This document shows, one piece after another, positions 47,476-58,897 of a stretch of DNA of 64,000 bases. The notes beneath the pieces were generated by a model. It did no database searches. It saw only the letters and a list, made by a program, of their open reading frames with translations, and was not told where the DNA came from. Both the position numbers and the translations under genes were made by a program. Where the stretch lies: contig LSRY02000027.1 of assembly GCA_001643675.2 (NCBI GenBank), positions 67,001-131,000 on the forward strand, in the 5' to 3' direction. The stretch comes from Monocercomonoides exilis (Eukaryota > Preaxostyla > Oxymonadida > Polymastigidae). The first letter of the stretch is position 1; each line of letters begins with the position of its first letter.

Positions 47476-49807
47476 GTTCTAGTAGACGTTTTTCGAATCT
47501 TGAGCAAAAAATAAATTTGATTTTATAACATAGATGTCAACCTCTTTTTTTGGAATTGATTCAATCAAATTGGAACTTTCTCAATCTCACTTGGTCCAAA
47601 ATAGGAATTACGAAATGTTTGAAAAACTGATCTTATTATTTTTTTGTTTCTTCTTTTATTTGATTCCTTCGTTTCGATTATTCACAAAACTTTGGTATTT
47701 TGTGCATCTATATAAAATCCATGGTGTTTTGATCTGTTTTCAGCAAATTTTGAGTTTTTTTATAGTTCAAAAGGTTTGCATTTATTTTTTATTCTTTCAC
47801 ATGATATCCTTGTGATTGAGCATTTATATTAATTCTAATGATTATTTTCATATGTTTTAAGCTATTAACAGCTGTGACGTTTTATTTTAAATTAGGATCA
47901 TTAATAATACTTTTTCAACGTTTATTTCATATAAAACTCAAGGGGAAACAACGATTTTTGTTTCATTTCAATATTTTTCATAAATATTTTATGACATACA
48001 TACAATAAGTTATATTTTTTATTCTCTTTTATTTTTTTTTTTTAAAAAAAGGTGAATGATTGAAAAATAGAAATAATAAAAGAAAAAACTAATTTCTTTG
48101 CTCCAAAAGAAGCCTTAAAGGACTTGGCGTAATTCTTTTCGCCTTTTCTGCTTCTGATGAACGTGGAGTTGAAGGAAAAGGAGATGAAGAAGATGCAGAA
48201 GAATGTTGGATTGATTTCCACTGACCTGGTAAACACCAGGCCATAGAATTATCATCTTCGTCACTATCATTTTCTTCCAAATCAATCCTTTTCGTTTCAT
48301 TTCTATCTTTTTCTTCTTTTTCTTCTTTTTCTTCGATTTTTCGCTTTTCTTTCTTTTCTTCTTCACATTTCTTTTTCAGTGCGCCTTCCTTTTCATTCTG
48401 TGAAATATCTGAATAAAAAAAAGAGAAAATATAATGGTTGAAAGAGTTATCAAAAAAAATCAAATAAAAGATAATGAATATAAATATGGGTAAAGTAATG
48501 AATAATAAACTGTCTATTTGTGCGTGTAAAGTAGTTATTGTGGGTGTAATTGACAAGCTCGGATTCAATCTATTTTTCAATTTTATTCGATATCTCTCAT
48601 TCGCTATTTGTCTTGCTTTTTGTTTTTGTAAATGCTCCGTCCACAAGTTGTCCAAAATACGCTGATTTGCTTCCCCATCTGCTCTTGTCAATGGATTTCG
48701 TAATATATGAAAATTGGTCAAACAACAAGCCACACAGAAATAATCAGCAACCCTTTCAACTTCAAATGGCCACTGTCTTCTAAAAACTGAAAAGAGGGTC
48801 TTCAGACGACCGAAAAACCGTTCCACGATGACTCGATGAGTTGCTAGCTCTGGTGTTCCCACTGGTTTGGTGATAATTGCAGCCAAATCAGGTCTCGCTC
48901 CTATGTAAGCCGAATCAGCCAATATTTTTGCCCCTCCCAAACGATCCAAAAATTGAGGATAATGATCTTTAAAGACTGTAAAGTCATGAGTGGAGCCAGA
49001 ATGAATTGCACTGATAGTACTTGCTGTCCCAACTTTGGGATTGACTCCAACCTCAGCTTTCACACAATATGTGTGATGTTTCCCGCTAAAAAACTTTTTC
49101 CCAAAGTCTAATCGACCTCCAGGTCTGTTGATGGGAATGATTGTGCAGTCCAAAACAATTCCAACCTCCTTCATCACTTCAATCCTGTCAGGGCGAAATG
49201 TCAAAAACAAATCTGCTAATGGAGCTCTGATATGAGAAACAATACTGTGAAGAAGTCTGACAAGAGCGTTTTGAGTTTCATAGAAAGGTGTGGATAATAA
49301 AAGTGTGAGTGTTGTTGAACCGTGATGAAGAAAAGTGAGTAACAAGAATAACTGTTCATCAAAATTGTTGATTGCTTTCAGTTTGCCTCGATGATGAGGA
49401 ACTTCCATTTGAAGAATATGTATGAGAAAATCAAATTCTTCTTTTGTGAATCCAGTAAGTCGAAAAAAAGAAGAAACAGGATCATCAAAAAAGTCACAAG
49501 CTTTTTTGATGATGGAAATTTTTTCTTCCTTTTGAAGTGATTCATTCCGTTGTGGAATAATATTTCTCCTCTCCACACTCTTCAAAACGTCCAAAAAATT
49601 TGAATGTGACATCAGAAAAAAATAAGAACAACTTTCGTTTGATCAAAACCAAATATTGAAATTTTGTTATTAATGATCACGAAACCAACATTTGTGAATA
49701 TGAATGTTATTGAATCAAATCAAATAAGTTTGATTCTATTCGGTTTTCAATCGATATTATTAAGTGTTAATATATCTTTTGCGGATGCATCAAATAAAAT
49801 ACAAAAG
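47476..49807 (-). mobile_element. PIF/Harbinger-like transposon, unit 1 (2,332 bp)
   Basis: It spans from the shared terminal word GTTCTAGTAG at 47476 to the next copy at 49808. The ends form short imperfect inverted repeats (CTAGTAGACGTTTTT against CTACTAGAACCTTTT). It carries one intact transposase gene on the minus strand. Unit 2 is almost identical to it over the full length. There is no second (Myb/SANT) gene of the kind many Harbinger elements have. Confidence 0.85.
48089..49612 (-). CDS. HARBI1-like (DDE_Tnp_4) transposase, intact, about 473-507 aa
   Basis: Open from ATG 49612 to TAG. Residues 1-75 form a helical N terminus (MSHSNFLDVLKSVERR, FFRLTGFTKEEFDFL). The DDE nuclease core follows: GIVLDCTIIPINRP (first Asp, about 156), GSTHDFTVFKDH (about 207), ILADSAYIG (about 228) and VIVERFFGRLKTLF (Glu, about 258). 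The segment 48510-48409 reads as a very hydrophobic stretch. It has a donor (GTTTAT) and acceptor (TTTATTCAG) and a length of 102 bp, so it is most likely an in-phase intron. Removing it gives 473 aa with an acidic Lys/Glu region and a conserved tail (CLPGQWKSI, KRITPSPLRLLLEQR). It should excise and insert elements by a cut-and-paste mechanism. It is the only copy in the train with every part intact. Confidence 0.9.
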   Translation of the reverse strand: MSHSNFLDVLKSVERRNIIPQRNESLQKEEKISIIKKACDFFDDPVSSFFRLTGFTKEEFDFLIHILQMEVPHHRGKLKAINNFDEQLFLLLTFLHHGSTTLTLLLSTPFYETQNALVRLLHSIVSHIRAPLADLFLTFRPDRIEVMKEVGIVLDCTIIPINRPGGRLDFGKKFFSGKHHTYCVKAEVGVNPKVGTASTISAIHSGSTHDFTVFKDHYPQFLDRLGGAKILADSAYIGARPDLAAIITKPVGTPELATHRVIVERFFGRLKTLFSVFRRQWPFEVERVADYFCVACCLTNFHILRNPLTRADGEANQRILDNLWTEHLQKQKARQIANERYRIKLKNRLNPSLSITPTITTLHAQIDSLLFITLPIFIFIIFYLIFFDNSFNHYIFSFFYSDISQNEKEGALKKKCEEEKKEKRKIEEKEEKEEKDRNETKRIDLEENDSDEDDNSMAWCLPGQWKSIQHSSASSSSPFPSTPRSSEAEKAKRITPSPLRLLLEQRN

Positions 49808-52141
49808 GTTCTAGTAGACGTTTTTCGAATCTTGAGCAAAAAATAAATTTGATTTTATAACATAGATGTCAACCTCTTTTTTTGGAATTGATTCAATCAA
49901 ATTGGAACTTTCTCAATCTCACTTGGTCCAAAATAGGAATTACGAAATGTTTGAAAAACTGATCTTATTATTTTTTTGTTTCTTCTTTTATTTGATTCCT
50001 TCGTTTCGATTATTCACAAAACTTTGGTATTTTGTGCATCTATATAAAATCCATGGTGTTTTGATCTGTTTTCAGCAAATTTTGAGTTTTTTTATAGTTC
50101 AAAAGGTTTGCATTTATTTTTTATTCTTTCACATGATATCCTTGTGATTGAGCATTTATATTAATTCTAATGATTATTTTCATATGTTTTAAGCTATTAA
50201 CAGCTGTGACGTTTTATTTTAAATTAGGATCATTAATAATACTTTTTCAACGTTTATTTCATATAAAACTCAAGGGGAAACAACGATTTTTGTTTCATTT
50301 CAATATTTTTCATAAATATTTTATGACATACATACAATAAGTTATATTTTTTATTCTCTTTTATTTTTTTTTTTTAAAAAAAGGTGAATGATTGAAAAAT
50401 AGAAATAATAAAAGAAAAAACTAATTTCTTTGCTCCAAAAGAAGCCTTAAAGGACTTGGCGTAATTCTTTTCGCCTTTTCTGCTTCTGATGAACGTGGAG
50501 TTGAAGGAAAAGGAGATGAAGAAGATGCAGAAGAATGTTGGATTGATTTCCACTGACCTGGTAAACACCAGGCCATAGAATTATCATCTTCGTCACTATC
50601 ATTTTCTTCCAAATCAATCCTTTTCGTTTCATTTCTATCTTTTTTCTTCTTTTTTCTTCTTTTTCTTCGATTTTTCGCTTTTCTTTCTTTTCTTCTTCAC
50701 ATTTCTTTTTCAGTGCGCCTTCCTTTTCATTCTGTGAAATATCTGAATAAAAAAAAGAGAAAATATAATGGTTGAAAGAGTTATCAAAAAAAATCAAATA
50801 AAAGATAATGAATATAAATATGGGTAAAGTAATGAATAATAAACTGTCTATTTGTGCGTGTAAAGTAGTTATTGTGGGTGTAATTGACAAGCTCGGATTC
50901 AATCTATTTTTCAATTTTATTCGATATCTCTCATTCGCTATTTGTCTTGCTTTTTGTTTTTGTAAATGCTCCGTCCACAAGTTGTCCAAAATACGCTGAT
51001 TTGCTTCCCCATCTGCTCTTGTCAATGGATTTCGTAATATATGAAAATTGGTCAAACAACAAGCCACACAGAAATAATCAGCAACCCTTTCAACTTCAAA
51101 TGGCCACTGTCTTCTAAAAACTGAAAAGAGGGTCTTCAGACGACCGAAAAACCGTTCCACGATGACTCGATGAGTTGCTAGCTCTGGTGTTCCCACTGGT
51201 TTGGTGATAATTGCAGCCAAATCAGGTCTCGCTCCTATGTAAGCCGAATCAGCCAATATTTTTGCCCCTCCCAAACGATCCAAAAATTGAGGATAATGAT
51301 CTTTAAAGACTGTAAAGTCATGAGTGGAGCCAGAATGAATTGCACTGATAGTACTTGCTGTCCCAACTTTGGGATTGACTCCAACCTCAGCTTTCACACA
51401 ATATGTGTGATGTTTCCCGCTAAAAAACTTTTTCCCAAAGTCTAATCGACCTCCAGGTCTGTTGATGGGAATGATTGTGCAGTCCAAAACAATTCCAACC
51501 TCCTTCATCACTTCAATCCTGTCAGGGCGAAATGTCAAAAACAAATCTGCTAATGGAGCTCTGATATGAGAAACAATACTGTGAAGAAGTCTGACAAGAG
51601 CGTTTTGAGTTTCATAGAAAGGTGTGGATAATAAAAGTGTGAGTGTTGTTGAACCGTGATGAAGAAAAGTGAGTAACAAGAATAACTGTTCATCAAAATT
51701 GTTGATTGCTTTCAGTTTGCCTCGATGATGAGGAACTTCCATTTGAAGAATATGTATGAGAAAATCAAATTCTTCTTTTGTGAATCCAGTAAGTCGAAAA
51801 AAAGAAGAAACAGGATCATCAAAAAAGTCACAAGCTTTTTTGATGATGGAAATTTTTTCTTCCTTTTGAAGTGATTCATTCCGTTGTGGAATAATATTTC
51901 TCCTCTCCACACTCTTCAAAACGTCCAAAAAATTTGAATGTGACATCAGAAAAAAATAAGAACAACTTTCGTTTGATCAAAACCAAATATTGAAATTTTG
52001 TTATTAATGATCACGAAACCAACATTTGTGAATATGAATGTTATTGAATCAAATCAAATAAGTTTGATTCTATTCGGTTTTCAATCGATATTATTAAGTG
52101 TTAATATATCTTTTGCGGATGCATCAAATAAAATACAAAAG
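49808..52141 (-). mobile_element. PIF/Harbinger-like transposon, unit 2 (2,334 bp), near-identical to unit 1
   Basis: This is a direct tandem copy of unit 1 with a period of 2,332 bp. I see two single-T insertions in the T-rich run around 50641-50660 and almost no other difference. The near-identity implies a recent duplication or gene conversion. Confidence 0.9.
50421..51946 (-). CDS. HARBI1-like transposase, DDE core intact, C terminus frameshifted
   Basis: It has the same start, N-terminal domain and DDE residues as the unit 1 protein. Two one-base T insertions at the Glu/Lys-rich part shift the frame, so this copy reads on in another frame and stops at 50447 rather than ending at 50421 as unit 1 does. 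The original tail frame is still present (50612-50421). The catalytic core is unaffected; loss of the conserved tail may or may not matter. Homopolymer miscalling is an alternative explanation. Confidence 0.8.
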
Positions 52142-54558
52142 GTTCTAGTAGAACTTTTCTGAATTGAGTGTGTCATTTCAAATTCATCATGAAAATTTAA
52201 TTTAGAATAATCTAATCGAAATTATATCAATCTTTTTCAAATTAGGATCAACTTTTTTTGGTCGTTTTCAGGAATTATCAAATCTTCCATGTTGATCAAA
52301 CATTTTTTTAACTTTTTGTATATCTTTGTTGAAAGAAAAAATTGTGTAGCCAAATTTCAAAAGTGTGTTTGTTATGTTTCAATTAATCTGTTTCCACATT
52401 GTTTTTCTTTGTTTAATCTGTTCAAGTACCCGAATTCGTTTGTATTCATTTTTTGTGTTTTCTACTATGTTAATCAACATTTTTCAATTTATAGCAAGCA
52501 AATTTGGTGTATAAACAGAAATCGAAGTATTTTTCAATAATTAAGTGTTTATTATGATTATTTAGTGAAATAATGAAATTCACATCCATTCAAATAGTAA
52601 ATTTCAAAAATTTCCAATAAAAAGGAACTTTTTTCATGTCATTTTATAATATTTTACAATGAAATCATAAATAAAAATAGAAAAAATCTTTCACAGCTTG
52701 TTTTTGTTAAAAATAAAATTGTGTGAATGTGTTTCTCTAAAAAAAAATAAAAGCATTAATTATGACTCGATAGCAGCTCCTGTAACACCCTGGGCGTGAT
52801 TCTTTTTTCTTTCTGGTGAGTTAATGAAGCAGAAGTAGCAGTTGAAGAAGAAGAAGCAGAAGATGAAGCTGAAGATGAAGATGAAGCGTAAGAAGAAGAA
52901 GAAGGAGTAGTAGCAGCAGGAAAAATTGAAGGAAAACAATCAGATGATGAAGAATTTTAAAATCTAATCGATTTCATTCGATATGGTTAATGCCACGATT
53001 TGGAAAAATCTTCATGATCATCACTTTCGATTTCTTTTTCTATTTCATTCGTAATTTTTTTGCTTCTTTCTATTTTTTCTATGATCTTCAATTCTTCTTT
53101 TTTTTCATTTTCATTTTTTTCTGAAGAAATTCGAATATCTGGTTCTTCGTCCATATCAGAAGATTCTAAATTATTAATAATTGATATTTGTATGACATAA
53201 AAAAAATTATTTTGCACTCTTATTTTCAAAAAAAATAGAGAATAAAAGAAATGCAGGCCTTCTTCTTGAACATGAAGTGACGTGCTTCTTGAGGCAGGTG
53301 AGTGATCTGGATTGAGTCGATTTTTTAGTCGAATTCTATATTGTTCATTGGATCTTTGTTTTGCTTCATGTCTGTGAATGTTTTGAACTTGAAGATCAGT
53401 GAAAATACGAAGATTTGCTTCCATATCGCTCGCAGTTAGTGGGTTCTGTAAAATATGGAAATTTGTTAGACAAGCTGCTACAGCAAAATAACTTCCAATT
53501 TTGTCAATATCAAAAGGCCAGTTTTGTCGAAAAACAGCAAAAATCGTTTTCATACGTCCAAAAAATCTTTCGATAATAACCCTATGTTTCGCCAACTCTG
53601 GGGTTCCTACTGGTTTTGTAATGACTGCACCAAATTCCGACTTTGCTCCAATATATGCAGAATCTGCAATAATTTTTGATCCTCCAAGTTTCGAACAGAA
53701 TATGGGATAATGGTCCTTGAATATGGTATAGTCATGGGTTGAACCCGGGTAAATGTCACTAATTGTACTAGCAGTTCCAACTTTCAAATTCACTCCAACT
53801 TCAACCTTTGTGCAATATATATGGTGTTTTCCACTAAAGAATTTTTTTCCATTTGATAATGTTCCTTCTGGTCTGTTTGTGGGGATTATCGTGCAATCCA
53901 CAGCCAGCGCCACATCTCTTAATTCGTCAACACGATCAGGCCTGTATGTTAAAAAAATATCAATAAGCGGAAGTTTGATATCTCTGACAATGCTGTGAAG
54001 AAGTTGTGTTGTTGCTCCAAGAGTTTCGTAGTAGGATGATGCAAGTTGATGAGTAAGAGTTGTGGAACCCAGATGAAGAAAATTGAGTAGAAGAAAAAGT
54101 TGATCATCAAAATTGTTAATTGATTTTTCTCTTCCTCTGTGCTGAATTGTTTCGTGTTGAATAATTCGAAGAAGAAGATCAAATTCGTTTCTGGTGAAAC
54201 CAGTGAGACGAAAGAACCCTCGCAAAGGGTCTTCAATACGTTTTAATGCAAATTGGATTACTGTTTCTTTTTTGATTTCTTTCTTAATTTCAACGTGTTG
54301 CGGAAGTGCGATTCTTTTTTCTACATGTTCCAAAATATCCAATATTTTGTTCTGTGACATAGCAAAAAACACTCTTGAACTGAAAATTGATCACAATTCC
54401 ATAATTCGAAAATCTGTTTGAGGATCAATTTCCCAACATTTTATCAATTGAAATTCACTGAATCAATTTGAAATTGATTATGACTTATTGAAATTAGATT
54501 ATCATAAACGCAATTTGGTTTGTCCATAAATAAAATTGATAGAGAAAATTTGAAAAAG
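52142..54558 (-). mobile_element. PIF/Harbinger-like transposon, unit 3 (2.4 kb)
   Basis: It lies between the terminus GTTCTAGTAGAAC at 52142 and the diverged junction GTCTTGTTGAGC at 54559. The left end AGTAGAACTTTTCTGAATT and the reverse complement of the right end (AACAAGACCTTTTTCAAATT) form an imperfect inverted repeat. It carries one transposase gene in the same orientation as its neighbours. Confidence 0.75.
52756..54360 (-). pseudogene. HARBI1-like transposase with two TAA codons near the C terminus
   Basis: ATG 54360 (MSQNKILDILEHVEKR). The DDE core is complete: VDCTIIPTNRPEG, GSTHDYTIFKDH, IIADSAYIG, VIIERFFGRMKTIF. The frame meets TAA at 52987 after SKSWH. In the same frame, and past one more TAA, it continues into a Ser-rich tail ending KRITPRVLQELLSSHN, the family's conserved C-terminal motif, with a final TAA at 52756. 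Thus two nonsense codons cut off the tail. The core alone (about 457 aa) could still be made. It is clearly diverged from the unit 1 protein. Confidence 0.75.
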
Positions 54559-56931
54559 GTCTTGTTGAGCTTTTTCGAATTGAGCACATAATTTTGATTT
54601 GACTCAATCAATTTGCATTTAGTCAATCTTATTTGATTTGACTTAATCAAATCTGATTTGAATTGATCATTTTTTGATCTTTTTTAAAAACAATTATGAG
54701 TCAATTACGATCAAGATATTGACTTATTTTTTCAAACTCTCTACCTTGTTGGCAGATCTTAAAAATGCGACAAGTTTGTGAATTCTTTTTTTGATTGTTT
54801 TAAGTATTTATTGTTTATTTTCAACATCTCTTCTTCCGATTCGGATCGTAATGAACAATTTGAAACTAACGTTTTCAACATGTGCAAGAGATGATCAACA
54901 GTTAAAATTTTATTTATAACTGTATTTCAAAAAAACAAAAAGCTCTTTCGATCAAATTTTTTTCACTTTTTTGTTTTTGTTAGGTTTTTTTTTCATTTCA
55001 TTTTTATTAGTCTATTTTACATAGAAAACTAACAAATATATAGAAATTTTATAAATAAACACAATTTTTGTTTTTCATTCAAAAAAATAAATTCAGAATT
55101 GGAAATATTAATTAATAGAGATTATTAAAAAGATGAGATGGTTGAAAAAAGAAGTCAAAGAAAAATTAAATGATATTCACTTTTTATTCAGTAACAATTG
55201 GAGAACAGATGGGGGTTTATTTTGTTTTGAATCAACAGAAGAGGAAGAAGAAGCAGTAGATGAAGATGATGATAAAAAGGAAGAAGAAGGTTGTGTTTGT
55301 GTAAATGAAGGAAAAGGCTGAGTTGAAGATGGAGAAAAAATACTAATAGATTTCCATTGATGTGGCAGGTGCCAAGCTTGAGAATTATCACAATTTTGAT
55401 CTTCATCAAAATCTTTTCTTTCTTTTTCTAAAACCTGTTCCCTTTGCTCGCTTCTTTGTTCCAAAACTTCGCAGTTCGCTCTTTCTCTTCTTTCTTTCGC
55501 TTTTTCTGCTTCGTACGCCCTTTGATCATCATCAGAAGCATCTAAAATAAAAAAATATGGTAAAATGATGTTTATAAAAATGAAAAAATAGAAAAAGAAA
55601 ATAAAAAATAATGGTAAAAAAGTGAAAGATAAGCCTCCTGTTTCTGCCAAAATTGTAGTTATTGTGGGTGTCAGGGTATTTTCTGGATTGAGTTTATTTT
55701 TCATTTTGGCGAAATATCAAGCATTAGCCACCTTCTTTGCATCAACTTTTCTCAAGTAATTCGAATATAGCTCCTCCAAAAACAATGTATTTGCTTCAAA
55801 ATCCTTATTTGTGAGTGGATTGTGCAAGATATGAAAGTTTGTGAGGCAGCAAGCCACTGAAAAATAGTCCCCAATACGCTCCATTTCAAAAACCCACGGA
55901 TGACGGAAGACAGAAAAGAGAGTTTTGAGTCTTCCAAAGAATCTTTCAACAATAACACGATGAGATGCAAGCTCAGGAGTTCCAACGGGCTTTGTAATAA
56001 TCGCCCCAAGCTCTGGTTTCGCTCCTATGTAAGCGGAATCGGCCAAAATCTTTGCTCCTCCAAGCTTTTGAACAAATGTGGGGTAATGTTCTTTGAAAAT
56101 AGTGAAATCGTGAGTTGACCCAGAGTAGATAGAACTGATTGTACTTGCTGTTCCCACCTTGGGGTTCACTCCCACCTCCGCCTTGACACAATAGATGTGA
56201 TGCTTCCCTGAGTAGTATTTTTTTCCAAACTCCAACCTCCCTCCAGGCCTGTTTGTAGGTATTACTGTGCAGTCAAGCACAATTCCCACCTCCTTCATTT
56301 GCTCCAAACGATCTGGACGAAATGAAAGAAAAAGATCTGCAAGTTGAGATTTTAAATTTGATGTTGTTGAATGAAGAAGTCGAACTGTTGATGTTTGAGA
56401 TTCGTGTTTTGATTGAGATATGACGTGAGTTAAAGAAATAGAGCCATGGTGAAGAAAAACTAACAAAAGAAAAAGTTGTTCATCCAAAGATTCGATTGAT
56501 TTTGCCCTTCCACGATGAGGTTGGGCTGATGATGAGAGAAGACGAAGAAGCAAGTCGAATTCATAACGAACAAACCCAGTCAGTCGGTGAAAACCGAAAG
56601 ATGGGTCAGTAAATTTTTTGCAAAATTTATCGATGATTGATTGCTGATCATCATCAGATTTAATCTCAATATGAGATGGCATTACATTTCTTTTTTCCAC
56701 GCTCGTTAAAATATCGAAAAATGGAGATTGAGACATGAATAATGAAGTTGAAAAAAAGTTAAATACAAAAATGCCCATTAATAACAATTATTATCGATCA
56801 TATTCGCACCCACAATTATTGTAATTTGCATTGACTCAATCAAATCGATTTGTCTCGATCTAATTTGAATTATATAAAACTTATCTGCTTTAGCAAAGGC
56901 AAATAATATATGACTTGTTCAAATCGCATAA
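54559..56931 (-). mobile_element. PIF/Harbinger-like transposon, unit 4 (2.37 kb)
   Basis: Left end TTGAGCTTTTTCGAATTGAGC and right-end reverse complement TAGAACTTATGCGATTTGAA form imperfect inverted repeats. The right junction at 56932 is again GTTCTAGTAGAAC. It holds one transposase gene on the minus strand. Confidence 0.75.
55177..56736 (-). pseudogene. HARBI1-like transposase with a TGA nonsense codon
   Basis: ATG 56736 (MSQSPFFDILTSVEKR). The DDE core is complete: VLDCTVIPTNRPGG, GSTHDFTIFKEH, ILADSAYIG, VIVERFFGRLKTLF. A TGA at 55719-55717 interrupts the frame just after the core, where relatives have an Arg in the NERYRIK segment. The same frame continues to the conserved end (MKNKLNP, WHLPHQWKSI, LLLNKK). 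Between these lies a hydrophobic, intron-like stretch (about 55541-55660). The element is probably inactive or yields a protein lacking its tail. Confidence 0.75.
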
Positions 56932-58897
56932 GTTCTAGTAGAACTTCATTCATTTTTCCGAATCGCGAAAATTCGACTGAATCACATCTATTTAGTTAGA
57001 ACTTTTTGGATTTTTCTTTAACTTTTCGAACCTTTCTTTAACTTTTTCGTGCCCAGTTGGGGAATTTTATTTTTTATGATGTGATCTTTCTTATTTTTGT
57101 TTTCCAGTTATTTCAATAGCACTTTGAAAATAAGAAGCGTGTTACAAAGAGAAGGTTTATATATCAGTTTGAAAACTTTCAAATTTACTTTTTTTTAAAA
57201 TATGTTCAATTTTGATTCTTCTTTTGAATATAACATATAAACCAGATATCCTGACACTGACTTCGACAATATTCAATATAAATTTGAATTGCCGTGTTTA
57301 TTTTTATGAAATTGATGAATTTATCGATTGAATTTAAACATTTGTTGAAAAAATATTCTTCTGAATGAAATTTTCAATTTTTGTTTGTTTGTTAGTTATT
57401 TAATAGCATATCAGTATTTTCTTTTATATTTTTTGTAAAAAAAAGTTAAAATAAAATTCAAGAACTCATTATTAAAAGCTTTCTGTTTAATTTTTGAAAA
57501 AGTTAAAAATTTGTGATGTGAAAAGGAAAAAACAATAAAAACTTAATGCTTTTCTTTGAGAAGAGCTTGCAACGGTGTTTGTGTTGGTTGTTGACTTAAG
57601 GCATTTGATAAAATTGTTGATGAAGAGGCAGAGGAACTGGGCGTTGAACGAAACAATCGAGTTGATTTCCACTGGTTAGGGATGTACCAGGAATGCTGAT
57701 CTCTTGTATCTTTTCTTTCTTTATTTGTCATTTCGCTCTCTTTTTCTATTTTTTTGTCTCTTTCCTCTTTTTCTTCCAATGAGACTTTCTTTTTCATTTC
57801 TTTCGTTATATTTTCTTGGATCTGAACGTCTTTTGGGTCTTGGGACTCATCCGAATCATCTGAAAAAGTAAAGTTATGGCATATAAATATATAAAAATGA
57901 ATAAATAACATGAAAAAGAACAATATGGGTTGAAAAATAAAAAACACACTATCTGCCTGAATAGGCAGAATTGTTAATCTTGGTGATGGAACTTGGCTCG
58001 GATTAAGTCTATTTTTCATTCTAACTCTGTATTGTTCATTTGCAATGTTCTTTGCCTTCTGTCTTTTCAAATACTCAATTGTCAGAGCATCTAAAAAACG
58101 TTGATTTGCATCCAGATCATGAGTAGTCAAAGGATTTTTCAAAATATGGTAATTTGTTAAACAACAGGCAACAATAAAATAATCTGCTATTCTTTCAGGC
58201 TCAAAAGGCCACTGCCTCCGGAAAACAGGAAATAGCGTCTTGAGCCTTCCAAAAAACCGTTCAACTATTACTCTTTTCGATGCCAATTCTTGAGTACCCA
58301 CAGGTTTAGTAATAATTGCATCAAGCTCTGGCTTTGCCCCGACATAGGCAGAGTCAGCCAGTATTTTCGAGCCTTTCAGTTGATCCTTAAAGAGCGGATA
58401 ATGCTCCTTAAACACTGTGAAATCATGAGTGGACCCTGTGTGAACAGAACTTATTGTGCAGGCTGTTCCAACAGCAGGGTTCACTCCGACTTCGACCTTC
58501 ACACAATAGATGTGGTGTTTGCCACTGTAGAATTTTTTGCCATTCATTAGACTACCTCCTGGCCTGTTTATTGGTAAAACGGTGCAATCCAGAACAATTG
58601 CAACATCATTCATATCGATTAAGCGATTCTCTCTGAATGTCAAAAATAAATGGGTAAGTGGCTCTTTGATATCGGAAACAATTGAATGAAGCAATTTGAC
58701 TGTTGAATTTTTTGTTTGATAGTAAGAAGATGCCAAAATATGAGTTAATGTTGTAGAGCCATCATGCAAAAAATTCATTAAAAGAAATAACTGATCTCTG
58801 AACTCGTTCACTGCTCTTTCCTTTCCTCTGTGGGGAGAAACCTCATCGCTAAGAAGTCGCACAAGGAGATCGAATTCAAACTGGGCAAAACTTGTTA

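Noticed and set aside
47534-47815. Possible second Harbinger gene (93 aa), repeated at 49866-50147
   Set aside because: It is conserved only because units 1 and 2 are copies of each other. The product is an AT-driven hydrophobic string with no Myb/SANT features, and no equivalent exists in units 3-5.
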